A DNA stretch of 64,000 bases from JALORV01 sp044225415 (GCA_044225415.1 JBGAIO010000002.1:1-64000); one strand, 5' to 3'. Counted from the first letter of the stretch, positions 44,123 through 53,382 are shown. Numbers and translations are program-made. Notes: generated by a model not told the origin, from the sequence alone.

Positions 44123-45328
44123 ATGTCGACTGAGTCAAACACACCGGAAGTTCCGGCGACTACACCGTCCGGCAGCCCGGAAGAGGTGCCGGACGACCTG
44201 GTCGCCCTGGAGGCCGTTGTTCGCGAACATGCGGTGCGGGGCGGCGCCGAGGCGACCGCGTTCCTGACGAGCGTGGTCGGACGCCTTGCGAAGTATCGTG
44301 ACACGCACGCGGCGGTCCAGGCAACCATTCTTCTCGAAGTCGCGGTTTATTTTTACAACCACGCGGACAACGCTGCCCACGGCCTCGAGGCTGCGATGCT
44401 GGCGGCCCGTCTGGCCCGCCTGAAGGGTGACAAGGCGCTGTTGCGCAAGGCGACCAGCTTCCTCGGGGTGCTTTCCCAGAGCTTCAAGAACTTTCGGGGA
44501 GCCATCGAGCACACCGTCGAAGCGCTGGAACTGGCCGTCGAACTCGGCGAGCGCCTGGGTCAGGCGGCCGCGGCCAACAACATCGGCGCCACGCTGCTCG
44601 AACTCGCGGACTACGAGGACGACGCCCACCTGTTCGACGATGCCCTCGGCCTGTTCCGGTTCGCCCTGGCGATGGCGCCGGATTCCCCGCAGGGTCAGCA
44701 GATCACCCGTTCGTCCATGGTCAACATTGCCCTGATCTACCTGAACCGGGGCGAGTACATGGCCGGCGTCGATGCCATCGTCAGCGCGATCCAGATGCAG
44801 GGCGAGCCCAGGGCCGTGGGCGACTACGACCTGCGCGTCCTGAGCGAATGGTGTTACACGCGGCTGCTGCTCTGGCTCGGCGATACGGAAGAGGCGAGGC
44901 TGCATGCGACGCTTGCCAAGGCGTTCGCGGCCAAGGCGCGCACACACCGCGCGATGTTCTATTCCGAGGCCAGCGAAGCCATGTGCGAGGCCTATGGCGG
45001 CCAGGGGGACGTCGGACTGAGCCGGCTGGTGCGTGCGCTGGAGAAGTCACGCGGCCTGGGGGTGCACCAGCGCGACATGCTCGCCAGCACCATCCAGCTC
45101 GTCCAGCAGAAGAAGGACGACAAGCGCGCCGACTACTACCGCGGCCAGCTGCGCAAGCTGGTGGCGGAAGAGAAGAGCGATTCGAAGGTCCATCTGCTGA
45201 GCCTGCAGAGTCCCAAGTTCATGAAGCTGCTCGGCGCCAGCGACACCGGATCGCTCAGCGAACTCGGCCCGCTGTACAACGATGTCAGCCGAGAGCGCGT
45301 GCGTCGCGCGATCGCCAAGGCGGTCTAG
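44123..45328 (+). CDS. TPR-repeat protein, candidate receptor of the peptide locus
   Basis: 401 aa, all helical. Tetratricopeptide-like pairs are visible at about residues 65-100 (ILLEVAVYFYNHADNAAHGLEA), 110-165 (AIEHTVEALELAVELGERLG, AAAANNIGATLLELADYEDD) and 185-235 (MVNIALIYLNRGEYMAGVDA). No signal peptide, membrane segment or DNA-binding helix-turn-helix is seen. The ATG at 44123 is chosen because the GTG at 44033 would start inside the promoter region. It is divergent from four peptide genes. TPR folds bind short hydrophobic peptides in Gram-positive RRNPP systems; a receptor role here is inference. Confidence 0.75.
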   Translation: MSTESNTPEVPATTPSGSPEEVPDDLVALEAVVREHAVRGGAEATAFLTSVVGRLAKYRDTHAAVQATILLEVAVYFYNHADNAAHGLEAAMLAARLARLKGDKALLRKATSFLGVLSQSFKNFRGAIEHTVEALELAVELGERLGQAAAANNIGATLLELADYEDDAHLFDDALGLFRFALAMAPDSPQGQQITRSSMVNIALIYLNRGEYMAGVDAIVSAIQMQGEPRAVGDYDLRVLSEWCYTRLLLWLGDTEEARLHATLAKAFAAKARTHRAMFYSEASEAMCEAYGGQGDVGLSRLVRALEKSRGLGVHQRDMLASTIQLVQQKKDDKRADYYRGQLRKLVAEEKSDSKVHLLSLQSPKFMKLLGASDTGSLSELGPLYNDVSRERVRRAIAKAV

Positions 45329-45364
45329 CGCGGCGTTGTAACCGCTGCAGGAGCGCAGACGCCG

Positions 45365-47176
45365 ATGACCGCGCCCTTCGACACGGCTTCCGATCCGCTG
45401 ACACTGACGGGCGAACTGCTCGCCCAGCGGTCGGTCGAGCCCAGGGACGGTCAGGCACAGCTGCGCGAAGCGCTGTGGCAACTCCAGCGCTATCCCGGCC
45501 TTGATCGCAAGGCGGAGCGTTCGCGACTGCTGCAGACCGCAGCCTGGCGCTTTCTACACCTGCACGGCGACGCCACGTCCGCGGTCGAGCCCAGCGCGCA
45601 GGCGGTTCTGTTCGCACAGGGCGACGCCCAGCTGACGGCCCTCGCGCAGGTACTGCAGGGGCGCGTGCTCTTCGAGGCCGGCACGGTCGGCGACGGCCTT
45701 GCCCTGATGGCCAACGGCCTCGACCTCGCCCAGCGCCACGGCGATCTCGCGGCCGAGGCGGCGGCCTGGACGTCGATCGGCGCCGCGTTCATCGACGCGT
45801 CGCTGTATGCCGACGCGGCCGAATGCGTGCGCTTCGCCCGGGACCTGAGCGCCGAGGCGCTGCCCGGCACGCTGGTGCAGGCAAAGGCGCTGCTGGCCTC
45901 GGCGACGAGCTCTTTGCACCTGCAGCGCTGGACCGACGGCATCCAGTCGGCAATCGCCGGCGCGGCTATCCTGGACCGCCCTGGCAGCGACGAGGAAGCC
46001 TACGTACGGACGCTGCTCGAAGTGATGCACACCCGCCTGCTGGTCGCGGCCGGGCGGCCGGGCGACGCCGCGCAGCGCGCACGGATGGCCGTCGCCTACT
46101 CGCAGGCCACGTGCTCGCAGCACGCCCGCACGATGGCCGCGATCGCCACCGGCCTGGCGCGGATCGCCGGCGACGACCACGACGGCGGCGTCGCCACCTG
46201 CGTGACCGCGATCCAGCAGCCGGGCAACAACGCCCGCACGCAGCGCGAGGCAATCCGCGCCGTGATCCCGGCGCTGGAGCGCATCGGCCGCTCGACCGAC
46301 GCGCTCGCGCTGCAGAAGCGACTGACCGTGCTGATGCGCAGCTCGCAGTACGACGCCATCTACCGCTACACACGGTTCTTCACGTCGCCGACCGTGCCCT
46401 TTGCTGATGATGCGTCGCCGATGGCGATGCAGCCCAGACCTCATCTGCTGGAGGAAATCGCGCTGTCGGCAGAGCTGCGCGACGATCCTTCCGGCGAACA
46501 CGCCTATCGGGTGGCGCGGCTGGCCGCGCTACTGTGGGCGAACGTGGGCGACGGCAGCCACACGCCCGCGCAGATCGAGGAGGCGGCGCGGCTGCACGAC
46601 ATCGGCAAGGCGACGCTGCCCAGCGAACTGCTGCTGAAGCAGGAGGCGCCGACGCCGCTCGAGCGCGAGATCCTGCAACGGCACTCCAACATGGGCGCGG
46701 AACTCATCGCCCGCAGCGCGCATCCGCTGCGCGAGGTCGCTGCCGAGATCGCGCGCTTCCACCACGAGCACTTCGATGGCAGCGGCTATCCCGAAGGCCT
46801 GGCCGGCAGTGCGATCCCGTTGCCCGCGCGCATCGTCGCCGTCTGCGATGCCTTCGATGCGATGACGCACGACAAGCCCTACCGGCAGGCGCGTTCAGTG
46901 ACCGACGCGCTCACGGAACTCGAATGGTGCAAGGGGCGGCAGTTCGATCCCGAGGTGGTCGACGCGCTGAGTCCGGTCGTGCTGAAGCTGTCCCATGAAC
47001 ATGGGCCGCTCGATCCGGTCCTCGGGGCGGCCGCGGGCACGGCATCGCTGCGCGTCGCGGCATCCCGGATTCGCGCCGCGATGGATCGCAGCGTGAGCCG
47101 GGCGTTGAAGGAGCCCAACGAGCAGCGCAACGTGCAGGAACCGCAGCTGCAGCAGCGCCGCCTGATCCGCGACTGA
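45365..47176 (+). CDS. HD-GYP phosphodiesterase with N-terminal helical repeat (TPR-like) region
   Basis: 603 aa. Residues ~1-345 are helical repeats (LAQVLQGRVLFEAGTVGDGL, AAAWTSIGAAFIDASLYADA and others), with no receiver or PAS domain. Residues ~375-560 form an HD-GYP domain: HDIGK with His411/Asp412, HHEHFDGSGYPEGL with G474-Y475-P476, and AVCDAFDAMTHDKPYR. HD-GYP enzymes hydrolyse c-di-GMP. The gene lies 36 bp after the TPR gene and is probably in its operon. The helical part could sense the same signal as its neighbour (inference). Confidence 0.9.
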   Translation: MTAPFDTASDPLTLTGELLAQRSVEPRDGQAQLREALWQLQRYPGLDRKAERSRLLQTAAWRFLHLHGDATSAVEPSAQAVLFAQGDAQLTALAQVLQGRVLFEAGTVGDGLALMANGLDLAQRHGDLAAEAAAWTSIGAAFIDASLYADAAECVRFARDLSAEALPGTLVQAKALLASATSSLHLQRWTDGIQSAIAGAAILDRPGSDEEAYVRTLLEVMHTRLLVAAGRPGDAAQRARMAVAYSQATCSQHARTMAAIATGLARIAGDDHDGGVATCVTAIQQPGNNARTQREAIRAVIPALERIGRSTDALALQKRLTVLMRSSQYDAIYRYTRFFTSPTVPFADDASPMAMQPRPHLLEEIALSAELRDDPSGEHAYRVARLAALLWANVGDGSHTPAQIEEAARLHDIGKATLPSELLLKQEAPTPLEREILQRHSNMGAELIARSAHPLREVAAEIARFHHEHFDGSGYPEGLAGSAIPLPARIVAVCDAFDAMTHDKPYRQARSVTDALTELEWCKGRQFDPEVVDALSPVVLKLSHEHGPLDPVLGAAAGTASLRVAASRIRAAMDRSVSRALKEPNEQRNVQEPQLQQRRLIRD

Positions 47177-47229
47177 CCGTCCGGCCGAGGGATAGCACTT
47201 CCGCCCGTCCTTGTGCCATGCTAGGCGCC

Positions 47230-47550
47230 ATGAAACTCATCCCCGCCTCCGCCATCGTGTCGTGCGTACTGCTGCTCGGTGCGTGCGCCTCCGACAACAC
47301 CGACCGCGCCACCGGCCCGGCGCAGCTGGTCAACCTGACACTGCAGCCGGCGCGCGTGCCGCCGAGCGCGCAGGGCGGGCTGATGCTCGGCACCGTCACG
47401 GGCTGCCGCGTCGACTTCGTCGGCACCGGCCCGGGCCAGAACGTGTGGCAGTTCAACGTCGCGCCGACCGCCCGCGTGCCGACGGTCGACGCGTGCCTGG
47501 CGTCGCTGCGCACGCAGCCGGGAGTCGAGGGCGTGCAGGCCGCGAAGTAG
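47230..47550 (+). CDS. Small lipoprotein of unknown function
   Basis: 106 aa. Signal peptide MKLIPASAIVSCVLLLGAC with lipobox LGAC. The mature part has an I78-like inhibitor or SH3-type beta pattern but matches nothing I know (GLMLGTVTGCRVDFVGTGPG, VDACLASLRTQPGVEG), with two Cys. An in-frame ATG 12 bp upstream is possible. It converges with the ABC exporter gene across a REP-like repeat. Confidence 0.6.
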   Translation: MKLIPASAIVSCVLLLGACASDNTDRATGPAQLVNLTLQPARVPPSAQGGLMLGTVTGCRVDFVGTGPGQNVWQFNVAPTARVPTVDACLASLRTQPGVEGVQAAK

Positions 47551-47568
47551 CGGCGCGGCACAAATCAA

Positions 47569-47635
47569 AATGGGTCCCCGCTTTCGCGGGGACGGCACCG
47601 CATACGGCTGTCATCCCCGCGGAAGCGGGGATCCA
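47569..47635. repeat. REP-like palindromes (two units)
   Basis: GTCCCCGCTTTCGCGGGGAC (47574-47593) and ATCCCCGCGGAAGCGGGGAT (47612-47631), each a near-perfect palindrome, in the gap between two convergent genes. They may end transcription from both sides. Confidence 0.75.
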
Positions 47636-47649
47636 CCTTGACGTTCTGG

Positions 47650-49713
47650 TCAGACGTCGAGCCGGACGATCCGGTCGACGCGCCCGACCGTCTCCGGTCG
47701 GTGGCTGACGATCACCAGTCCGATCCCCGTGGTCCGCAGCCCGTCGGTGATCTCGCGCTCGCGGGACAGATCGAGCTGGTCGAAGGTCTCGTCCAGGAAC
47801 AGGATCAGCGGCCTGCGGTAGAGCGCGCGGGCCAGCAGCACGCGGCTGCGCTGGCCGCCGGACAGCGCCACTCCCAGGCTGCCGACGATGGTGTTGTAGC
47901 CCATCGGCATGGCCGCGATGTCCTCGTCGATCATGGCCAGCTTCGCGCATTCGCGGGCGCGCGCGGCGTCGTGCTGCGGATCGAAGAAGCTGATGTTGTC
48001 CTCGATCGTGCCGACGAACAGGTGGTCGTCCTGCATCACGACGCCGATGCGGCTGCGATACGCGGCCTTGTCCCAGTCGCGGATGTCCCGGCCGGCCGCG
48101 GTGAGCGTGCCTTCCGTGCGGTCGAGCAACCCGGCGAGGACTTTCACCAGCGTCGTCTTGCCGCTGCCGGACGGCCCGACGATCGCCACCGTTTCGCCCG
48201 GTCGCGCGTGGAAGTCCATGCCGCGGAACACGAAGCCTTCGATGCCGTAGGCGAAGCCCAGGTTCTCCGCGTCCAGCACGAACGCGCCCGCCGGCGCATC
48301 CGCACGCGCCACCGCCGGCATCTCGCCGCCGCTCTCGGTGGCGGCCAGCGCGATGTCGGCAACCCGGTCGGCGTGCAGGTCCAGCATGCGGAACTCGATG
48401 GTCTTGTCGACCAGGTTGTTGACGCGCGTAATGAACAGCAGCTTGAACAGCAGGAACGCGAACAGCATGCCGACCGACAGGCTGCCCTCGAGCACGGCGT
48501 TGGCGCCCAGCCAGATCACCAGCACGTTCTCCAGGCCGAAGATCAGCACATTGGCTGCACGCTGCAGCAGCGCGAGGTTCTGCACGCGCACGTCGGCGTT
48601 GGTCTGGTCGACGACGTGGTTCAGGTACGCGGCGCGGCGCTCGGCTTCGCGCAGGTTCAGCTTGATGGCCATCATGCCGCGCAGCGTCTCGATGAAGTGC
48701 GTGGCGGCCTTGGCCTCGTGCACGATGCGCTCGTCGGTGGCGCGGCGCTGCGGGCCGTACATCGCCCAGCGCAGCGCGCCGTAGAGCAGCGCGGCGATGA
48801 CCACGACCAGCGTCAGCGCGGCGCTGTACCAGAGCATCACGGCCAGCGTGACGGCGACCATCACGCCGTCCATCAGCGTCTCCAGGAAGGTCAGCGACAG
48901 CGTGCGCTGGATCGTGTCCACCGAGCGGAAGCGCGACACGATGTCGCCGATGTGCCGCTTCTCGAACCACGCCAGCGGCAACCGCAGCAGCCGCGCGAAC
49001 AGCGTGTCGAGCAGCTGCAGGTTGAGCCGCGTGCTGATGTAGACGCCCAGCCACGCGCGCAACGCCGTGATGGCGGCGATCATCGCCGCCAGCAGCGCGA
49101 AGCCGATGCCCAGCACCGCCAGCAGGTCACGGTCGCGCCCCACCACCACGCGGTCGACGACGATCTGCAGGAAGAACGGCGAGGCGATCGCCAGCACTTC
49201 CAGCACCAGCGACAGCAGCAGCACCTGCACGATCGCGCCGCGCAGGCCCGTGGCCGTGCGCACCAGCTGCCACGCGCTGATCTTCTCGCGCTCGTCGCGC
49301 GGCGCGAAGCCGGTGGCCGGCGTCAGCTCCATCGCGACGCCCGTATAGTGGTCGGACGCCTCCGCGAGCTTCAGCACGCGCCGGCCGCGCGCCGGGTCGT
49401 TGATGGTGATGCGGTCGCCGGACACCTTCGTCAGCACGACGAAGTGGTTCATGTCCCAGTGCAGGATCGCCGGCAGCTTGAGCTGCGCCAGGCCGTTGAG
49501 CGGCACCTTCACGCCGCGCGCCGCCAGGTTCATCGTCTCGGCGATGGCGTGGATGTGCTTCAGCGTCACGCCCTTCATCGACGGCGCGAGCCGCATGCGC
49601 ATTGCGGCGAGGTCCGTGCGGAAGCCGTGGTAGCTCGCGATCATCGCCACGACCGCGATGCCGCACTCCGGCGCCTCGGCCTGCAGGATCATCGGTACAC
49701 GCCTACCGAGCAT
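47650..49713 (-). CDS. Peptidase-C39 ABC exporter (bacteriocin/peptide type)
   Basis: 687 aa. Order: C39 cysteine peptidase (residues 1-135) with Gln11, Cys17 (QAEAPECGIAVVAM), His90 (HWDMNHFVVL) and Asp106 (INDPARG), so the catalytic set is complete. Then come about six membrane segments (160-450) and an ATPase with GPSGSGKTTL, signature LSGGQRSRVLLARAL and Walker B LILFLDETFDQLD. Such proteins cut leaders after GG and export the rest. The only GG-leader candidates in the window are the four peptides at 43380-43999, on the same strand. It is preceded by its HlyD partner (27 bp). Confidence 0.93.
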   Translation of the reverse strand: MLGRRVPMILQAEAPECGIAVVAMIASYHGFRTDLAAMRMRLAPSMKGVTLKHIHAIAETMNLAARGVKVPLNGLAQLKLPAILHWDMNHFVVLTKVSGDRITINDPARGRRVLKLAEASDHYTGVAMELTPATGFAPRDEREKISAWQLVRTATGLRGAIVQVLLLSLVLEVLAIASPFFLQIVVDRVVVGRDRDLLAVLGIGFALLAAMIAAITALRAWLGVYISTRLNLQLLDTLFARLLRLPLAWFEKRHIGDIVSRFRSVDTIQRTLSLTFLETLMDGVMVAVTLAVMLWYSAALTLVVVIAALLYGALRWAMYGPQRRATDERIVHEAKAATHFIETLRGMMAIKLNLREAERRAAYLNHVVDQTNADVRVQNLALLQRAANVLIFGLENVLVIWLGANAVLEGSLSVGMLFAFLLFKLLFITRVNNLVDKTIEFRMLDLHADRVADIALAATESGGEMPAVARADAPAGAFVLDAENLGFAYGIEGFVFRGMDFHARPGETVAIVGPSGSGKTTLVKVLAGLLDRTEGTLTAAGRDIRDWDKAAYRSRIGVVMQDDHLFVGTIEDNISFFDPQHDAARARECAKLAMIDEDIAAMPMGYNTIVGSLGVALSGGQRSRVLLARALYRRPLILFLDETFDQLDLSREREITDGLRTTGIGLVIVSHRPETVGRVDRIVRLDV

Positions 49714-49740
49714 CGGCGGTCCTTCCCCGTCTGATCGGCG

Positions 49741-51009
49741 TCATGGGCGCAGCCGCTCCCGCAGCATCAGCACCGGCTCGAACACCCATTCCCAGACCCT
49801 GCGCTTTTCCTGCAGGATGTCGGCGTTGACCATCATCCCCGAGCGCAGCGGCTGTTTCTCGCCGCTTGCCATCACGTACTGCGAGTCGAGCTTCACGTCG
49901 ACGCGGTACACCGGCTCGCGCACCACCAGCGGGCCGACCTTCTCGCCGGCGGTCCACACCGTCCGGCTGACGCGCTCGACCTTGCCGCGGTACTGGCCGA
50001 AGCGCTGGAAGGGAAACGCATCGAAGCGCATCACGACTTCCTGCCCCGGCTGCACGAAGCCGATCGCGCGCGACGGCACCAGCAGCTGCGCGTGCAGTCC
50101 GCTGCCCTTCGGCACGACGACGGCGAGCGGCGCGCTCTCCACGACCGTCTCGCCGCGGTTGGTGGCGATGTTGGTGACGGTGCCGGCCATCGGCGCGCGG
50201 ATCACGTTCTCGCGCTTGGCCAGTTCCTCGACGCGGCCCTGCTGCAGTTCGCTGATCTGGCGGTGCAGCTGGTCGAGCTGGGTCTGCGTCTTGAGTTCGA
50301 CGGCCGGCAGTTCGGCCTTCGCCGCGGCAAGCTCGCGCTCCACAGAGGCGCGCTGCCGCTTCACCGTCTCGACCTTGACCTGCTGGTCGAGCACGTTGTT
50401 GCGGAACTCGATCAGCTTGGACTCCGAATAGAACTTGTCGCGGTAGAGCTCCTCGGCGCGCTGGTACTCGCTGCGCGCCGACGCGGCACGCGTTTCCTGC
50501 GCGCGCAGCTCGGCGGCGAACTGCGTGAGTTCGCTCTGCAGATCGAGCATCTTGCGATTAAGCGCGGCGGTCTGCTGCTCGCCCAGCAGGCGCACCTGCT
50601 GCTGCTCGCGCTCCAGCACGGCGATGCGCTCGCCGATCTCGCGCTGCACGAGTTCGCCGGATGTGACCCCCGAGGCCGTGCCGCGCTCGAGCGACAGCCG
50701 CATCAGGGGCTGGCCGGCAGCCACTTCGTCGCCCTCGCCCGCCAGGATCTCCACCACGATGCCGGGCTCCGGCGCGAGGATGCGGGCCGCGCCCGAGTCG
50801 AGCGCGAGAAAGCCGTCCACGCGCTCGCGCCGCGCATATTCGCCCCAGATCGAGAACGCCACCAGTGCCGCGGCAAACGCCGCCGCCAGCAGCGTGAAGA
50901 CCCACAGCGGCACCGGGCGCGCGAGCGACACCTCGCCCAGCAGCTTCTCGCGCTGGGCGTCGATGGCTTCCTGGCGGAAGAGAGAACGCGGGGCGGGTTG
51001 GTCCGGCAT
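49741..51009 (-). CDS. HlyD-family membrane fusion protein of the peptide exporter
   Basis: 422 aa. A cytoplasmic N-terminus (MPDQPAPRSLFRQEAIDAQR), one membrane segment (PLWVFTLLAAAFAAALVAFS), a lipoyl-like half (VEILAGEGDEVAAGQPLMRL), a long coiled coil (residues ~125-270: LEREQQQVRLLGEQQTAALN and onwards), the second lipoyl half (IRAPMAGTVTNIATNRGETV) and a beta-barrel region. It links the inner-membrane exporter to an outer-membrane channel of TolC type, which is not encoded here. It forms an operon with the C39 exporter. Confidence 0.92.
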   Translation of the reverse strand: MPDQPAPRSLFRQEAIDAQREKLLGEVSLARPVPLWVFTLLAAAFAAALVAFSIWGEYARRERVDGFLALDSGAARILAPEPGIVVEILAGEGDEVAAGQPLMRLSLERGTASGVTSGELVQREIGERIAVLEREQQQVRLLGEQQTAALNRKMLDLQSELTQFAAELRAQETRAASARSEYQRAEELYRDKFYSESKLIEFRNNVLDQQVKVETVKRQRASVERELAAAKAELPAVELKTQTQLDQLHRQISELQQGRVEELAKRENVIRAPMAGTVTNIATNRGETVVESAPLAVVVPKGSGLHAQLLVPSRAIGFVQPGQEVVMRFDAFPFQRFGQYRGKVERVSRTVWTAGEKVGPLVVREPVYRVDVKLDSQYVMASGEKQPLRSGMMVNADILQEKRRVWEWVFEPVLMLRERLRP

Positions 51010-51223
51010 GGCAGATCGTCGGCGACGCGCATTATGGGCTGCGGCAACGTCCGTGGGGTGAGCGCCCGCCCTCACGCCCTCACTTATCGGAGCTAATGCC
51101 TCGCCTGCGTCGCGCGGATGTGACGCCGCGGGCAGTTATATGGACATAACGGACGCAGCGTGCCGAGTGCTCCGCCGCTGCCTAGCATGGCCGCTCGCTT
51201 CGGATCTTGCAGGACGCCTCACC

Positions 51224-51589
51224 ATGAACTCACTCCGCACGCTGGCACTGGCCGCTCTCCTGGCGGCGCTGCCGCTGCAGGCCGCGAACGCCGCCGATGC
51301 CGACGCCGCGACCGCCCAGGCCCGCGCCGCGGCGGATGCGGCGCACGAGGCGCTGGTCGATCGCTACCGTGCGGTGTGGGTCACGCTGGGCGCGCAGCAG
51401 AAGGTCGCGTTCGCGCAGCGCGAACGGGCGTGGCTCAACGAAGGGCGCAGCGCGGAAGAACTGCGCTGCATCGAGCAACCGAGTGCGCATGCGCCGGCGC
51501 TCGCAGAGCAGCTGTGCCGCTTGAAGGTCACGGAGCAAAGGCTCGCAGCCTTGCCGGCGGTGCCGGCGAAGGTGGTCAGCGCGCGCTGA
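51224..51589 (+). CDS. Small secreted protein (LprI/DUF1311-like)
   Basis: 121 aa. Signal peptide MNSLRTLALAALLAALPLQAANA is clear. The mature part is an acidic/Ala-rich helix then VTLGAQQKVAFAQRERAWLN and EELRCIEQPSAHAPALAEQL, with two Cys; it recalls the helical LprI/DUF1311 proteins, but the usual four Cys are not there. ATG at 51224 chosen (AGGACG upstream); an upstream GTG/ATG extension to 51140 would not begin with a signal peptide. The 214-bp gap before it contains no other gene. Confidence 0.65.
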   Translation: MNSLRTLALAALLAALPLQAANAADADAATAQARAAADAAHEALVDRYRAVWVTLGAQQKVAFAQRERAWLNEGRSAEELRCIEQPSAHAPALAEQLCRLKVTEQRLAALPAVPAKVVSAR

Positions 51590-51606
51590 CCGCGGTCCTC
51601 GGTATC

Positions 51607-51677
51607 CGTCGCCCCGGCGAAGGCCGGGGCCCAATTTCTCAACGTCAACTTGGGTCCCGGCCTTCGCCGGGACGACG
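51607..51677. repeat. REP-like palindromes (two units)
   Basis: GCCCCGGCGAAGGCCGGGGC (51611-51630) and GTCCCGGCCTTCGCCGGGAC (51654-51673) lie in inverse orientation between two convergent genes. The second is the same unit as that at 37240-37260. Confidence 0.78.
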
Positions 51678-51686
51678 GCGAATGCT

Positions 51687-52307
51687 CTACCGCGGAAAGT
51701 ACATCTTCGCCTTGTCGAGGTCATAGCTCCACGGCAGCCCATCGTTCTTCCAGCCATCGAGATCGCGGCGTCCCTTGTGGGAAAGCTGCCCCTCGAAGCC
51801 ATTGACCACCGTGTAGACGCGTGTGTAGCCGAGGTCGGCCAGCAGGTCCGCGGCGCGCGCACTGCGTTCGCCGGCACGACAGATCAGCACGACCGGATCG
51901 TTCTTCGTCAGACCCTTGGCCTTCAGCCGCCGCTCCATCTCGGGCGCGAAGTCGGAGAACGGTTCCAGCCGGTAGAAGCCACGGTCCGCGTCCCAGTCCG
52001 TCATGAATTCCTGGAACTCGACGTAGGGCACCAGCGCGTCCACGCCGTCGGCCATGCCGAGGAACTGCGCTTCGGCCCGCGTGCGGATGTCGACGAACAG
52101 CACTTTGCCGGCATTGGCCTGCACGAAGCGGTACGCGTCGCGCGGCAGCATGTACAGGCCGAGCCGCGAACGCATCTCCTCGGGCAGCTTCGACGATTCG
52201 ATCTTCGGCGGCACCGCGCGGGCGGGCGCCTGCGCCAGGGCGGGCGCAACGGATATCGCCAGCAGCAGCGCGGTGACTGCGCCGTGGAGCACCGACCATC
52301 GGTTCAT
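51687..52307 (-). CDS. Secreted rhodanese-like protein
   Basis: 206 aa. Signal peptide SVLHGAVTALLLAISVAPALAQ, then a rhodanese domain: KVLFVDIRTRAEAQFLGMAD, and the active-site loop CRAGERSARAADLLADLGYT with the persulfide Cys. It ends with HKGRRDLDGWKNDGLPWSYD. It is probably periplasmic, for sulfur transfer or thiol handling; the donor is unknown. It converges with the LprI-like gene on REP palindromes. Confidence 0.87.
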   Translation of the reverse strand: MNRWSVLHGAVTALLLAISVAPALAQAPARAVPPKIESSKLPEEMRSRLGLYMLPRDAYRFVQANAGKVLFVDIRTRAEAQFLGMADGVDALVPYVEFQEFMTDWDADRGFYRLEPFSDFAPEMERRLKAKGLTKNDPVVLICRAGERSARAADLLADLGYTRVYTVVNGFEGQLSHKGRRDLDGWKNDGLPWSYDLDKAKMYFPR

Positions 52308-52344
52308 GGTGGCGATGCTACCGCCTCGCGTATCGTCGCGCGCG

Positions 52345-53262
52345 ATGCCTGCTCCCCCCTTCGCGCCTGCCCACCCCGCGCACCGCCCCCCGTGGCGCGC
52401 CTATGCGCTGCTGACGGGCTCGATGGCACTGGTCGGCAGCTACGTGGCACTGTCGCGGCCACTCACGGCCGCGATCCCGGTGTTCGTGCTGGCGCTGCTG
52501 CGCTTCGCCATCGCGGCGGTGGCGATGCTGCCGTGGACCCGGCGCGCGGCCAACGAGCCGCCGCTGACGCGCACCGAGCAGCGGCTCTTCTTCACGCTGT
52601 CGTTCTTCGGCAATTTCCTGTTCTCGATCTGCATGCTCTACGGCGTGTCGATGACGACGGCGACCGCGGCCGGCGTGATCATGGCCACGCTGCCTGCGGT
52701 GGTCGCACTGCTGTCGTGGCTGCTGCTGCGCGAGCAGCTCGGTGGTCGCGTGCTGCTCGCCATCGCGCTCGCCGTCGGCGGCGTGGCGCTGCTGCAGTTC
52801 GCCCGCGCCGACGGCGTGTCGCGCGGCGCGAGCCTGCTGGGCAACGCGCTGATGATGGGCGCCGTGCTGTGCGAGGCGATCTACGTGATCATCGCCAAGC
52901 GGCTGTCGGCCACGCGCTCGCCGCTGCGCGTTTCGGCGCTGGCCAACCTGTGGGGACTCGCGCTGATCGCGCCCCTCGGCCTGTGGCAGCTCGCGTCCTT
53001 CGACCTGCGCTCGCTGAGCGCGCCGCTGTGGCTGCTGCTGGTGTTCTACTCGCTGGCAGCGAGCCTGTTCGCGGTGTGGATGTGGGTATCGGGCCTGAAG
53101 CAGGTGCCGGCGAACCAGGCGGGCGTGTTCACGGTGGCGCTGCCGCTGGCCGCCACGGCCGTCGGCGTGTACGTGCTGGGGGAATCCTTCACGGCGATGC
53201 ACGCGGTGGCGCTGTCGTTCGCGATCGCCGGCGTCGTGCTGATCACCGCGCGGCGCGCGTGA
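52345..53262 (+). CDS. EamA/DMT-family transporter
   Basis: 305 aa with ten hydrophobic segments in two repeated EamA halves (YALLTGSMALVGSYVALSRP ... LLAIALAVGGVALLQFARAD, and LLGNALMMGAVLCEAIYVII ... AVALSFAIAGVVLITARRA). The family exports or imports small metabolites such as amino acids or nucleosides; the substrate cannot be deduced. It is divergent from the rhodanese gene, 37 bp apart, so promoters overlap. Confidence 0.87.
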   Translation: MPAPPFAPAHPAHRPPWRAYALLTGSMALVGSYVALSRPLTAAIPVFVLALLRFAIAAVAMLPWTRRAANEPPLTRTEQRLFFTLSFFGNFLFSICMLYGVSMTTATAAGVIMATLPAVVALLSWLLLREQLGGRVLLAIALAVGGVALLQFARADGVSRGASLLGNALMMGAVLCEAIYVIIAKRLSATRSPLRVSALANLWGLALIAPLGLWQLASFDLRSLSAPLWLLLVFYSLAASLFAVWMWVSGLKQVPANQAGVFTVALPLAATAVGVYVLGESFTAMHAVALSFAIAGVVLITARRA

Positions 53263-53382
53263 CCCCGTCCGGCATCTGCCGAGCGACCGTCCGAACGGCC
53301 TAGCCTGGCGCGCGATCACGCACCTAGGCGATTCCGACAGGCGGCGCGGTGGCCAGCGCGCGCCTTTCCGTATCTTCGGCCC

